Origin: JACVRX01 sp963831385
GTDB taxonomy: Bacteria > Actinomycetota > Actinomycetes > Jiangellales > Jiangellaceae
Direction: 5' to 3'
DNA: 64,000 nt
Assembly: GCA_963831385.1 (NCBI GenBank)
Contig: CAWHPW010000017.1
Coordinates: forward strand, 1-64,000
Shown: positions 53,158-62,856 of the stretch, piece by piece
Layout: each line of letters begins with the position of its first letter
Position numbering within the stretch: position 1 is the first letter of the stretch
Translations under genes and position numbers: made by a program
Notes under the pieces: generated by a model
What the model was told of the DNA's origin: nothing
The model's input: only the letters and a program-made list of their open reading frames with translations
The model's database searches: none

Positions 53158-53227
53158 ACGCCATACCTGCCGGAAGCAGCAGCCACGACCCAAGGCAGGC
53201 CGACGCTCCGTGCAAGACTGGCCGATC

Positions 53228-54097
53228 GTGACGGCAGTGATCCTCGACGGCAGGGCGACGGCGGCGGAGATCAAGGCCGACCTCACCGTTCGGGTCGCCG
53301 CGCTGCGTGATCGAGGGATCGTGCCGGGTCTCGGCACGATCCTGGTCGGCGACGATCCCGGCAGCCGGGCCTACGTCGCCGGAAAGCACCGCGATTGCGC
53401 CGAGGTGGGGATCGAGTCGATCCAGGTCGAGCTGCCGGCCAGCACCAGCCAAGCCGAGCTCGAGAAGGAGGTCGACCGACTCAACAAGGATCCGGCCTGC
53501 ACGGGCTACCTGGTCCAACTGCCGCTGCCGGCGGGCCTCGACGAGGAACCCGTCGTCGCCCGTATCGATCCCAGCAAGGACGCGGACGGTCTGCATCCGC
53601 TGAACCTGGGCCGGCTGGTGCAGATGCGCCCGGCTCCGCTGCCGTGCACGCCCCGGGGCTGCCTCGAGCTGCTGCGCCGGTATGGCGTGGCGATCGCCGG
53701 CGCCGACATGGTGGTCGTAGGGCGCGGAATCACCGCTGGCCGGACCATGGCGCTGCTGTTCAGCCGGCGTTCTGAGAACGCGACGGTGACGATCTGCCAC
53801 ACCGGTACGAAGGGGCTCGGCGATCACATCCGCCGGGCCGACATCGTGATCGCGGCGGCCGGCGTTCCCGGCCTGGTCACAGCGGACATGGTCCGACCCG
53901 GTGCTGCGGTGCTCGACGTCGGCATCACCCGTGTCGTCGGAGCCGACGGCACCGGCCGCTATACCGGCGATGTGGCTGAGGAGGTTCGTGATATCGCCGG
54001 TCACCTCGCGCCCATGCCAGGCGGGGTCGGCCCGATGACCCGCGCCATGCTCTTGACGAACGTCGTCGAGGCGGCTGAGGCGGCAACCGCTCGATAG
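53228..54097 (+). CDS. folD: Methylenetetrahydrofolate dehydrogenase / cyclohydrolase
   Basis: A 289-residue bifunctional enzyme making 10-formyl-THF. AVILDGRATAAEIKADL at the start, the catalytic Lys in SRAYVAGKHRDC, YLVQLPLPAGLDE, DADGLHPLNLGRL and the C-terminal PMPGGVGPMTRAML are family signatures. NADP-binding VVGRGITAGRTMALL is clear. GTG 53228 gives the standard N-terminus; a GTG at 53210 is possible. It provides the one-carbon donor for PurN and PurH nearby. Confidence 0.94.
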   Translation: MTAVILDGRATAAEIKADLTVRVAALRDRGIVPGLGTILVGDDPGSRAYVAGKHRDCAEVGIESIQVELPASTSQAELEKEVDRLNKDPACTGYLVQLPLPAGLDEEPVVARIDPSKDADGLHPLNLGRLVQMRPAPLPCTPRGCLELLRRYGVAIAGADMVVVGRGITAGRTMALLFSRRSENATVTICHTGTKGLGDHIRRADIVIAAAGVPGLVTADMVRPGAAVLDVGITRVVGADGTGRYTGDVAEEVRDIAGHLAPMPGGVGPMTRAMLLTNVVEAAEAATAR

Positions 54098-54130
54098 GGT
54101 GTGCGTCCGCCGTCGACCAGGAGGTCGCTC

Positions 54131-54433
54131 GTGAGAGCCACGACGAACGATCGTGGCCGACGCGCAAGCTGGCGCTTCGTTCGGGAATGGCCGCTGATCC
54201 TGGTGCTGACGGTTGTCGCATCCTCCCTGTGGATCGTCGCCGACAACCACTTCAAACGCGGGACGGTGCTGTTCGCGCTCGCGATTTGCCTGGCTGCATT
54301 CCTGCGGGCCGTGCTTCCCAACGGGACGATCGGGATGCTCAGAGTCCGCTCCCGGTTCGTCGACGTGCTCACGATGGCGGTACTCGGCGGGAGCACCCTT
54401 GTCGCGGCCCTGATCGTGCCGCCGCCTGGTTGA
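54131..54433 (+). CDS. DUF3017 membrane protein
   Basis: A 100-residue protein with three hydrophobic helices (WPLILVLTVVASSLWIV, TVLFALAICLAAFLRAVLP and VLTMAVLGGSTLVAALIV). It matches DUF3017, a family nearly always found directly after folD in actinobacteria. Function unknown. GTG 54131 has AGGAGG at good spacing. Confidence 0.82.
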   Translation: MRATTNDRGRRASWRFVREWPLILVLTVVASSLWIVADNHFKRGTVLFALAICLAAFLRAVLPNGTIGMLRVRSRFVDVLTMAVLGGSTLVAALIVPPPG

Positions 54434-54481
54434 GACGGCCGGTAGGCTCGCGGTCACCGGAACGACTTCTGGAGGTCCCCG

Positions 54482-55438
54482 ATGGCACGTCAGGGCAAGG
54501 TCACCGTTGTCGGTGCCGGCTTCTACGGCTCGACGACGGCGCAGCGGCTGGCCGAATACGACGTTCTCGAGACCGTCGTGCTCACCGACATCATCGAGGG
54601 CAAGCCCGAGGGTCTCGCGCTGGACGTCAACCAGTCCAGGCCGATCGAGGGCTTCGAGACGACCGTCGTCGGCCAGACGACCGGGACCGACGGCTCGGGC
54701 TATGAGGCGATCGCAGGTTCGGATGTCGTCGTGATCACCGCTGGACTCCCGCGCAAGCCGGGGATGAGCCGCATGGACCTCATCGAGACCAACGCCAAGA
54801 TCGTCCGGTCGGTCGCCGAGAACGTGGCCCAGCACGCGCCGGACGCCGTGGTGATCGTCGTCTCCAATCCGCTGGACGAGATGACAGCGCTCACTCAGAT
54901 CGCCACGGGCTTCCCCAAGAACAGGGTGATAGGCCAGGCGGGCATGCTCGACACTGCCCGGTTCAGCAACAACGTCGCCGAGAAGCTGGACGTCGCCGTC
55001 AGCAGTGTCGAGACGCTGACCCTGGGCTCGCACGGCGACACGATGGTGCCCGTACCCAGCAGGTGCAGGGTGGACGGCAAGCCGCTGTCGGACCTTCTGC
55101 CGGCAGGGGACATCGAGGAGCTCGTGACCCGGACCCGCAACGGCGGAGCCGAGGTCGTCGCGCTGCTCAAGACCGGGTCGGCGTACTACGCGCCCTCGGC
55201 GGCGGCGGCCCGGATGGTGCGCGCGGTCGTCGAGGACTCCGGTGCGGTTCTGCCCGTCTGCGCCTGGGTCGACGGCGAATACGGCATCTCCGGTGTCTAC
55301 CTTGGCGTCGAGGCGGAGATCGGCCGCGACGGGGTCCGCCGGGTGGTCGAGACCGACCTCACCGAGTCCGAGCTCGCCGCATTGAACGAGGCCGCCGAGG
55401 CTGTACGCGCCAAGCAAGCCGACGTCAAGGACATGTAG
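54482..55438 (+). CDS. mdh: Malate dehydrogenase (LDH-like type)
   Basis: A 318-residue NAD-dependent malate dehydrogenase. The Rossmann start KVTVVGAGFYGSTTAQRL and NAD Asp in VVLTDIIEGKPEG are visible. The substrate loop LPRKPGMSRMDL has the Arg expected for dicarboxylate (malate) rather than Gln for lactate. VSNPLDEMTAL and the active-site His in LTLGSHGDTMVP complete it. GGAGG precedes ATG 54482. icd follows 43 bases later. Confidence 0.93.
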   Translation: MARQGKVTVVGAGFYGSTTAQRLAEYDVLETVVLTDIIEGKPEGLALDVNQSRPIEGFETTVVGQTTGTDGSGYEAIAGSDVVVITAGLPRKPGMSRMDLIETNAKIVRSVAENVAQHAPDAVVIVVSNPLDEMTALTQIATGFPKNRVIGQAGMLDTARFSNNVAEKLDVAVSSVETLTLGSHGDTMVPVPSRCRVDGKPLSDLLPAGDIEELVTRTRNGGAEVVALLKTGSAYYAPSAAAARMVRAVVEDSGAVLPVCAWVDGEYGISGVYLGVEAEIGRDGVRRVVETDLTESELAALNEAAEAVRAKQADVKDM

Positions 55439-55481
55439 CTCGTGCGGCCCTCCTGCGGGCCGCCCGGACAGGAGAGGTCGC

Positions 55482-56702
55482 ATGGCGAAGATCAAGGTGG
55501 AGGGTCCGGTCGTCGAGCTGGATGGCGATGAGATGACTCGCATCATCTGGACGTTCATCAAGGACCGGCTGATCCATCCGTACCTCGACGTGGACCTGCG
55601 CTACTTCGACCTGTCGATCCAGAACCGGGACGCGACCGACGACCAGGTGACCGTCGATGCCGCGACCGCGATCAAGGAGCACGGCGTCGGCGTGAAGTGC
55701 GCGACGATCACCCCGGACGAGGCACGGGTCGAGGAGTTCGGCCTGAAGCGGATGTACCGATCGCCGAACGGCACCATCCGCAACATTCTGGGTGGGGTGA
55801 TCTTCCGCGAGCCGATCGTCATCTCGAACATCCCGCGGCTGGTGCCGGGCTGGACCAAGCCGATCGTGATCGGCCGCCACGCCCACGGTGACCAATACAA
55901 GGCAACCGACTTCGTGGTCCCTGGTCCCGGAACCGTCACGATCACCTACACCCCGTCCGACGGCGGCGAGCCGGTGCAGACGGAGATCGCCCAATTCCCC
56001 GGCGGCGGGGTCGCGATGGGCATGTACAACTACGACGACTCGATCCGGGACTTTGCCCGGGCCTCGTTCCGTTACGGCTTCGAGCGCAAGCTGCCGGTCT
56101 ACCTGTCGACCAAGAACACGATCCTCAAGGCCTACGACGGCCGGTTCAAGGATCTGTTCGCCGAGGTGTTCGACGCCGAGTTCAAGGAGGACTTCGCCTC
56201 GGTGGGAATCGCCTATGAGCACCGCCTGATCGATGACATGGTGGCGGCTGCCCTGAAGTGGGAGGGCGGCTACGTCTGGGCCTGCAAGAACTACGACGGC
56301 GACGTGCAGTCCGACACCGTGGCGCAGGGGTTCGGTTCGCTCGGCCTGATGACCTCGGTGCTGATGACCCCTGACGGAAAGGTCGAGGCTGAGGCCGCCC
56401 ATGGCACGGTCACCCGGCACTACCGGATGCATCAGCAGGGGAAGCCGACCTCGACCAACCCGATCGCGTCGATCTTCGCGTGGACCCGAGGGCTGGAGCA
56501 CCGCGGGAATATTGACGGGACGCCGGCGGTCGTCGACTTTTCCGAGACCCTCGAGCGGGTCTGTGTCGAGACCGTCGAGAGCGGTCGGATGACCAAAGAC
56601 CTGGCGCTGCTGGTCGGCCCAGACCAGGAGTTTCTGACGACGGAAGAGTTCCTCGCGGCGCTGGACGAGGGTCTGCAGCAGGCACTCTCCCAGCAGATCT
56701 GA
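55482..56702 (+). CDS. icd: NADP-dependent isocitrate dehydrogenase, homodimeric eukaryote-like type
   Basis: A 406-residue IDH. VVELDGDEMTRIIWTFIKD, the substrate serine in RMYRSPNGTIRNILGG, VIGRHAHGDQYKATD, the metal Asp in KNYDGDVQSD, and EAAHGTVTRHYR are diagnostic of the type II (eukaryotic-like) homodimeric family. It converts isocitrate to 2-oxoglutarate with NADPH formation. AGGAGAGG lies before ATG 55482. Convergent with the MMPL gene, 17 bases apart. Confidence 0.95.
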   Translation: MAKIKVEGPVVELDGDEMTRIIWTFIKDRLIHPYLDVDLRYFDLSIQNRDATDDQVTVDAATAIKEHGVGVKCATITPDEARVEEFGLKRMYRSPNGTIRNILGGVIFREPIVISNIPRLVPGWTKPIVIGRHAHGDQYKATDFVVPGPGTVTITYTPSDGGEPVQTEIAQFPGGGVAMGMYNYDDSIRDFARASFRYGFERKLPVYLSTKNTILKAYDGRFKDLFAEVFDAEFKEDFASVGIAYEHRLIDDMVAAALKWEGGYVWACKNYDGDVQSDTVAQGFGSLGLMTSVLMTPDGKVEAEAAHGTVTRHYRMHQQGKPTSTNPIASIFAWTRGLEHRGNIDGTPAVVDFSETLERVCVETVESGRMTKDLALLVGPDQEFLTTEEFLAALDEGLQQALSQQI

Positions 56703-56719
56703 GTAGCCCTCAGCGGACG

Positions 56720-59700
56720 CTAGCCGTCCGGCTTGTGCGTTGCGCGGCGGCGGCGCCGGTGGCGCCGGGTCGGTCGATGGCCGAGGGTCTGTTGCGCAGG
56801 CGGCTGCGTTGCATCGGCGGTCGGCAACGTGACCGCACTCACGGCGGCAGGTGGCGGACCTTCGACCGAGATATGCGGCAGGATCCGGTCCAGCCAGCGT
56901 GGCAGTCCGAACACGCGCCGCCCGGCGATCGCGAGCAGAGCCGGCGCGAGCAGGAGCACCATGAGGGCGGCGAGGAACACCGCGACGGACAGGCCCACAC
57001 CGAACTGCTTGATCACCGGGTCGGGCGTGAGGATGAAGCTACCGAAGACCGCGATCATGATCATTGCGGCCGCGACGATGACCCGAGCAGCGGCTGCCAG
57101 GCCGCGTCGAACGGCGGTGCGCACGTCGCCGCCCTCGGCGTGGTGATGCTGGACCTGGCTGACGAAGAAGACCTCGTAGTCCATCGAGAGCCCGAACAGC
57201 GCCGCGAACATCATCAGTGGCACGTAGCTCGCGATGGGCACCGTGCCGTAGGGGTTCTCCAGGCCGACGAGGCCAAGGCCCCACCCCCACTGGAACCAGG
57301 CTGTGAGCACGCCGAACGACGCGGCGGCCGAGAGCAGATTGGTCAGCGCGGCCTGCGCCGGGATGACCAGCGACCGGAACGCGATCATGAGCAGGCAGAA
57401 GCTCAGCGCGATGATCGTGCCGATGACCAACGGCAGCTTGTTCGTGATGGTGGCGGCAAGGTCGACGTTGCCTGCAGTGTTGCCGCCGACGTAGGCCGTG
57501 ACACCATCGCCGGTCGCTGCCGGCAAGATCTCAGCGCGCATCTCGGCGACTAGGTCAGCCGTCTCGGGAGCGGCGGGCCGGGTGTCCGGGATGGCGTTGA
57601 AGGTCGCCGCCTCGCCGGAGGTGCTGATCCTGCCCGGAGGGACCAGCACCACCTGATCCGGTGCGCCGAGTGCGTTCTGCACTCGGACCAGCCGCGGGTC
57701 CGTGCCCCGGGAGTCACCGCCCACGGCCGTGAGGGCGCTGGTCAGCTCGGCCTGGAGGGCCTCTGCCTGCGCCTGTTGCGCCTGGGTTTCGGTGGCCTCG
57801 GTTTGCAGGTAGTCGCCCTGTTGCTGCAGTTCGTCGCCCTGCGCCTGCAAGTCATCGCCTTGCTCCTGCAACTCGGCAGCCTGCTGCTCCAGCTCGTCGC
57901 CCTCCGTACGAAGCTCTGCGGCCTGTGCCTCGAGAGCCTGTTGTTCCTCCGCGAGCGCCTGGGCCTCACGGGCGAGGTCTACAGCCTGGGCACGCAATGC
58001 GTCGGCGATCTCCCGCAGATCCGCCGCTTGCGCCCTCAACTCGGTGGCTTCCTGCCGCGCCGCCTCGGATTCGCGTTCCAGCTGCGCTGCTTGCTCTACC
58101 AGCGACTCGGCTTGAATGAGCAGCTGGCGAGCCTCCGCCCTGACCGCCGCTCGCATGGTGCTGTTGTCGTCGATCTCGGCCTCAACCTGGGCGAGCTGCG
58201 CCTCGAGTTCACTGCGTTGTTCGAGTAGGACGGCCAGCATTGCCGGGTCGGTCGTCTGCGCGATCTGCTCGTCGATGACGGCGATCTCGCCTTCCAGGTC
58301 CGCGCGCTGCTGCTCGAGGTCACTGAGTTCGTCGAGCAGCCGGAGCTCCTCGGCAGCAAGAGCGCTCGCGCGACGTTCCAGTGCCTCACCCTCCTCGCGC
58401 AGTTCTGCCGCCTGTGCCTGCAGCCGGACCTCGGTGGCCGCGAGGGCGGCGGCCTCGCGAGCCAGATCGGCCTCGGCCGCACGCAGCGCCCCTTCTTCGT
58501 CTTCCAAGGCCGCCGCCTGCGCGGCAAGGTCGTCGGCCTGCTCCTGCAGCGCCGAGCCCTCGGCCTCCAGCTCGGCCTGTTGCTGCAGCAGCGCGTCTTC
58601 CTGGGCTTGCAGGTCGGCGGCCTGCTCCTCCAGCTCGGCCTGCTCGGCCTCCAGCTGCGTCTGCTGGGCGGTCAGGGAGGCCTGCAGGTCGCTGAACTGC
58701 TGCTGCTTGGTCTCCAGGTCAGTCTGCATCGCAGTCGCAAGCTCATACTGCGTGGAGACCTCGTAGCTCGGGTTCGCAGCGGGCTCCACCGACAGCGCGA
58801 TCAGCAGCGGCCCGTTGTAGCCCGGGCCGAAGTGCTCGGCGAGCAGGTCGAACGCCTGCCGCTCGGTCGTCTCCGGCGACGTGTCGCCGATGTCCTCCTG
58901 GCCGAGCCGGAGGGTGAACAGAGGGACGATCAGCGGCAACAGCAGCCCCAGTGCCACGCCGACTGACATCCATCGGTGCTCGGTGACCAGGTGGGCCCAG
59001 CGGTCCCATCTGCCGGCGCCAGCAGGTTTGGGGGACGGCCGCAGCCGGCTCGGTATGCGTAGTGCGTCGATGCGATTCCCGAGCACGGCGAGGACCGCCG
59101 GCAGGAACGTTACGGCCGCCGCGACGGCCGTGAGCACCGCGATCGCGGTGGCGTAGCCGAGAGACGTGACCAGCGGAATACCGGCTACCGCGAGAGAGAG
59201 CAGGGCGACGATGACGGTGCCACCCGCGAACACGATGGCGCTGCCGGAGGTCGCCGCAGCCGCCTCGATCGACGCCGGCACGGTCATCCCGGCGCGCAGG
59301 TTGTCGCGGTGCTTCGTGACCAGGAAGAGCGCGTAGTCGATGCCCACGCCGAGACCGATCATCACCGCGAGGGTGGGCCCGGTGGACGCGATGGTGATGA
59401 CGTGGCTGATCACCCCGAGGATGCCGAGCCCGAGAGCAAGGCCGACGATGGCCATCAGGATCGGCATGCCCATCGACACCAGGCTGCCGAACGTCATGGT
59501 GAGGATGACGACGGCGGCGAGAATGCCGACGACCTCACTGCTCTCCGACTCCGAGGTCGAGAGCTCCGCACCGATCGGCCCGCCGGCGGCGACCTGCAGC
59601 CCCGCATCGGTCGCAGGTGCCGTCGCGTCGAGCACCTCCTGGGACAGGTCCACGGTGAGGTCACCGGTGTTGACGTCGAGGAGCACGGAGCTGAAGGCCG

Positions 59701-60070
59701 TGCTCCCGTCGTCGCTCACCAGCTCGGACGGGGCGGCCGTCGGATCCGGAGCGCTGTGCACCTCCGGGATCGCCAGGATCGCCGTGACCGACTGCTGGAT
59801 GGCCGCCGCGTTGGCGTCATCGGTGACCGCTCCGTCGTCGTCATAGAAAACGATCGGGCTGGCACCGTTCTGTTGCGGCGGGAATTCCGCAGCGAGCAGG
59901 TCGGTTGCCGCCTGGCTACCGGTGCCGGGGAGGCTGAGGTCGTTGCTGGTGTCCGAGCCGAAGACGCTGAGCACGCCGAGCGCGAGGATAACGAGCAGCC
60001 CCCAGACGCTCAGCACCAGAGGGGCGTGGCTGGCGCAGAAGCGTCCCAGCCGTCCTACCACGCCAGGCAT
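56720..60070 (-). CDS. MMPL/RND-family transporter with a giant coiled-coil insertion
   Basis: A 1116-residue membrane protein with the MMPL layout. TM1 is at 14-35, a first extracytoplasmic domain follows, TM2-6 at about 178-330 with GLGVGIDYALFLVTKHRD (the proton-relay Asp helix), then TM7 near 367-388. The second extracytoplasmic domain carries a heptad-rich coiled coil at about 450-783, rich in Ala, Glu, Gln and Leu, with a break at TTDPAML near 607. TM8-12 follow, with the second relay motif FGLSMDYEVFFVSQVQ. AGGAGG precedes ATG 60070. Substrate unknown; related proteins export lipids or siderophores. Divergent from a lipoprotein gene. Confidence 0.85.
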   Translation of the reverse strand: MPGVVGRLGRFCASHAPLVLSVWGLLVILALGVLSVFGSDTSNDLSLPGTGSQAATDLLAAEFPPQQNGASPIVFYDDDGAVTDDANAAAIQQSVTAILAIPEVHSAPDPTAAPSELVSDDGSTAFSSVLLDVNTGDLTVDLSQEVLDATAPATDAGLQVAAGGPIGAELSTSESESSEVVGILAAVVILTMTFGSLVSMGMPILMAIVGLALGLGILGVISHVITIASTGPTLAVMIGLGVGIDYALFLVTKHRDNLRAGMTVPASIEAAAATSGSAIVFAGGTVIVALLSLAVAGIPLVTSLGYATAIAVLTAVAAAVTFLPAVLAVLGNRIDALRIPSRLRPSPKPAGAGRWDRWAHLVTEHRWMSVGVALGLLLPLIVPLFTLRLGQEDIGDTSPETTERQAFDLLAEHFGPGYNGPLLIALSVEPAANPSYEVSTQYELATAMQTDLETKQQQFSDLQASLTAQQTQLEAEQAELEEQAADLQAQEDALLQQQAELEAEGSALQEQADDLAAQAAALEDEEGALRAAEADLAREAAALAATEVRLQAQAAELREEGEALERRASALAAEELRLLDELSDLEQQRADLEGEIAVIDEQIAQTTDPAMLAVLLEQRSELEAQLAQVEAEIDDNSTMRAAVRAEARQLLIQAESLVEQAAQLERESEAARQEATELRAQAADLREIADALRAQAVDLAREAQALAEEQQALEAQAAELRTEGDELEQQAAELQEQGDDLQAQGDELQQQGDYLQTEATETQAQQAQAEALQAELTSALTAVGGDSRGTDPRLVRVQNALGAPDQVVLVPPGRISTSGEAATFNAIPDTRPAAPETADLVAEMRAEILPAATGDGVTAYVGGNTAGNVDLAATITNKLPLVIGTIIALSFCLLMIAFRSLVIPAQAALTNLLSAAASFGVLTAWFQWGWGLGLVGLENPYGTVPIASYVPLMMFAALFGLSMDYEVFFVSQVQHHHAEGGDVRTAVRRGLAAAARVIVAAAMIMIAVFGSFILTPDPVIKQFGVGLSVAVFLAALMVLLLAPALLAIAGRRVFGLPRWLDRILPHISVEGPPPAAVSAVTLPTADATQPPAQQTLGHRPTRRHRRRRRATHKPDG

Positions 60071-60169
60071 GAACCTCCTGTCCCGCTGCGACGGCAGTCC
60101 AGGCCGCCCTATGCTCCACGGTAAAGAGCGAGATCGGGTCTGTCCGGACATGTCTGATCTTGGGGTGCT
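60071..60169. promoter_or_regulatory. Divergent spacer between MMPL and lipoprotein genes
   Basis: The 99-base spacer holds a ten-base palindrome TGTCCGGACA (60141-60150) roughly midway to the lipoprotein start. It could be an operator for the pair, but a single short palindrome is weak evidence. Confidence 0.3.
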
Positions 60170-60770
60170 GTGACGTCACCGGTATCGGGCCTGCTGGCCG
60201 CAGGGTTTGTTGTCTGTGCCCTGGTCCGGGTGCGCTGACGACGGTTCCCCGACGTCCACGCAAGGCACCCCGTCCAGCCCGGAGGCGAGCGGCCCGAGTC
60301 CGTCGCCGCCGCCCTCGGCTACAACGACGTCATCGACGCCGATCCCCACCTCGACCAGCCCACCCCCACATGCTGCACAGGTCGGAGATGCCCCCGTGAC
60401 CTATGCTTCCGGGCTCGCCGTCGCAGTCCCGGATGTTCGCCGATTCACGCCGAGCGAAACCGCAGTCGGCATGACCCTGGACACAGTGGGCGTCGTCGTG
60501 ACGGTCGACCTGGACAACGGGTCTACCAGCGACGTGGACACCTCACTCCTGACCGTTGCCGTGGCGACGGGAGGAACGATCGCGGCCCGGGTCTTCGACG
60601 TCGCCCAAGATGTCGGCAGCGGCATCACCGGATCGATCGCGGCGGGTACGCAGGCTTCCGGAACGTACGCCTTCGCCGTGCCCGAGGACGAACTCGACCA
60701 GATCGAGGTACGCATCACTCCCGACCTGCAGCAGCCGGAGACGACGGTCTTCACCGGCGCCGTCAGCTGA
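60170..60770 (+). CDS. Lipoprotein, DUF4352-like (apparent frameshift in the signal peptide)
   Basis: About 199 residues. The GTG at 60170 opens VTSPVSGLLAAGFVVCALV; one base is extra near 60226, and after repair the sequence reads ALVGCADDG, a perfect lipobox. Without this repair the frame has no sensible start. The mature N-terminus is a Ser/Thr/Pro-rich linker. The C-terminal 120 residues (DTVGVVVTVDLDNGSTSDVD and following) look like an immunoglobulin-fold DUF4352-type domain. It is divergent from the MMPL transporter and could work with it in the envelope. Confidence 0.7.
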
Positions 60771-60781
60771 TCGAGTTGCCA

Positions 60782-61912
60782 TCAGGCGATGCGGCCGGCG
60801 CCGGCGGAGGCGACGGCTGCGAAGGCCGACGGCGGCGCGAAGCCGTTCTTCGTGTAAGCCGCCTCGACGGCGACCACGGCGGTGTCGGCCTCGCCCGACT
60901 CGACCAAGCCGATCACGCAGCCGCCGAATCCGCCGCCGGTGATCCGGGCTCCGTACGCACCGGCCGCCAGCAGCGCATCGGCGGCGACGTCGACCTCCGG
61001 AACCGTGACCTCGAAGTCGTCCCGCAGCGATTCGTGTGACGCGGTGAGCAACGGGCCGATCTCGCGTGGGTCGGCGCCGGAACGCAGCAGGGCGACGGCG
61101 TCGAGCACCCGGGAGTTTTCAGTGACGACGTGTCGAGCCCGGGGAAGCAGCTCGGCTGACAGGGCGTCGAGATCGGATGGCGACGCGTCTCGCAGGGCGG
61201 GCACGCCGAGAACTCGCGCGGCCTCCTCGCAGGCGCGGCGTCGATCCGCGTACTCCCCGTCGGCATGGCGGTGCGGCGCCTTGGTGTCGACCACCAACAG
61301 GGACAACCCACGCGCCGCCAGGTCGAGTGGCACATGCTCGATCGCCAACGAGCGGGTGTCGAGGAAGACCGCGTGCCCGGCCCGGCCGTGCATGGACGCC
61401 ATCTGGTCCATGACGCCCGTCGGTGCGCCGACGTAGTCGTTCTCCGCCTGCTGACAGATCCGCGCCAGCTCTGTCGGAGCCAACGTCAGCCCCACCAGTT
61501 CGGTCCAGGCACTGGCGACCGCGCACTCGATCGCTGCCGAGGAGGAGAGCCCGGCGCCGGGTGGCACGTCGCTGTCGATGACGACATCGAGATCCGGAAG
61601 CGGATAACCCGACGAGCGCAGTGCCCAGGCCACGCCGGCGACATAGGAACCCCAGCCATCCACGTCGCCGGGGGCGACGGACGACGTCGCGAACGTCACG
61701 ACGTCGTCCGGCCACTGTATGGACCGCATCCGGGTACGGCCGCTACGAGAAACCGCCACCGCCGCCACCGTCCGTTGCTGCAGGGCTATCGGCAGTACGA
61801 AGCCGTCGTTGTAGTCGGTGTGCTCGCCGATCAGGTTCACCCGGCCCGGCGCCGCCCACACACCGTCGGGCTGGTGCCCCCACTCTGCGACGAAGCTGTC
61901 CGTGACCCTCAT
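60782..61912 (-). CDS. galK: Galactokinase
   Basis: A 376-residue GHMP kinase. The galactokinase signature is in APGRVNLIGEHTDYNDGFVL, the ATP loop is DVPPGAGLSSSAAIE, the catalytic Asp is in GVMDQMASMHG, and the last motif is RITGGGFGGCVIGLV. It phosphorylates galactose in the Leloir pathway. ATG 61912 overlaps the galE stop as ATGA; it is the last gene of galT-galE-galK. Confidence 0.94.
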   Translation of the reverse strand: MRVTDSFVAEWGHQPDGVWAAPGRVNLIGEHTDYNDGFVLPIALQQRTVAAVAVSRSGRTRMRSIQWPDDVVTFATSSVAPGDVDGWGSYVAGVAWALRSSGYPLPDLDVVIDSDVPPGAGLSSSAAIECAVASAWTELVGLTLAPTELARICQQAENDYVGAPTGVMDQMASMHGRAGHAVFLDTRSLAIEHVPLDLAARGLSLLVVDTKAPHRHADGEYADRRRACEEAARVLGVPALRDASPSDLDALSAELLPRARHVVTENSRVLDAVALLRSGADPREIGPLLTASHESLRDDFEVTVPEVDVAADALLAAGAYGARITGGGFGGCVIGLVESGEADTAVVAVEAAYTKNGFAPPSAFAAVASAGAGRIA

Positions 61913-62856
61913 CGACGCACGAACGACCACGCGTCGGTGACGATTCGGTCGAGGTCGAAACGGGGCACCCACCCCAGCTCAGCCTTCGCCTTCTCGCCGG
62001 AGGCCACGAGCGCGGGTGGGTCTCCGGGGCGCCGGTCGCGGTCCACGTGCGGTACCGGGTGGCCGGTCACCCGTCGGCACGCCTCGACCACCTCGCGAAC
62101 GGTGTACCCGGTGCCCGTGCCGAGGTTGTAGACCCGATGCTCGCCAGGGACGACGGCGTCGAGCGCGAGCAGGTGCGCGTCGGCAAGGTCTTTGACGTGC
62201 AGATAGTCCCGCACGGCGGTTCCGTCGCGGGTCGGGTAGTCCGTGCCGAAGACGTCCACCGACGCCCGGCGGCCGGCTGGAACGGCAAGGATGTTCGGGA
62301 TCAGATGCGTCTCCGGGTCATGCCGCTCGCCCAGCCCAGCGAACGACCCGCCGACGTTGAAGTAGCGCAGACTGACGGAGGCCAGCCCATGAGCGGCCGC
62401 TTCCCCGGCGATGGCGTGGTCCACGGCGAGCTTGGTCTGGCCGTACGGATTGGTCGGGACTGCCGGCATGTCCTCGGTGATAGGTGACACCGCTGGCATG
62501 CCGTACGTCGCCGCCGTGGACGAGAAGACGAACGTCTTGACGCCGCTGTCGCGCATGGCCTGCAGCAGCCGGAGCGAGCCGACCACATTGTTCGACCAGT
62601 ACAGCTCCGGTCGGGCGACTGACTCGGCGACCAGCGACTTCGCCGCAAAGTGCAGGACCGCGTCGAACCCCGCTCCGACCAGGACCTGCTCCGTGTCGGC
62701 CACCCCGGCGTGGACGAACTCGGCGTCGGCTGGCACGGCGTCGCGGTGACCGGTCGAGAGATCGTCGAGGACGACGACGTCGTGACCGGCCTCCAGCAGG
62801 CAGGCGGCGACGACCGAGCCGATGTACCCCGCACCCCCGGTGACCAGAAGTTTCAC
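61909..62856 (-). CDS. galE: UDP-glucose 4-epimerase
   Basis: A 315-residue short-chain epimerase. MKLLVTGGAGYIGSVVAA is the NAD motif, the catalytic Ser/Thr lies in FVFSSTAATYGMPAV and the YxxxK pair is in NPYGQTKLAVDHAI. HFAAKSLVAESV is typical for GalE. GTG 62856 overlaps the galT stop by GTGA. It interconverts UDP-galactose and UDP-glucose and may also feed envelope glycan synthesis. Confidence 0.94.
   Translation of the reverse strand: MKLLVTGGAGYIGSVVAACLLEAGHDVVVLDDLSTGHRDAVPADAEFVHAGVADTEQVLVGAGFDAVLHFAAKSLVAESVARPELYWSNNVVGSLRLLQAMRDSGVKTFVFSSTAATYGMPAVSPITEDMPAVPTNPYGQTKLAVDHAIAGEAAAHGLASVSLRYFNVGGSFAGLGERHDPETHLIPNILAVPAGRRASVDVFGTDYPTRDGTAVRDYLHVKDLADAHLLALDAVVPGEHRVYNLGTGTGYTVREVVEACRRVTGHPVPHVDRDRRPGDPPALVASGEKAKAELGWVPRFDLDRIVTDAWSFVRR

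Noticed and set aside
53153..55561. Minus-strand open frame of about 800 codons opposite folD and mdh
   Set aside because: Antisense shadow; the conserved plus-strand proteins explain the region.
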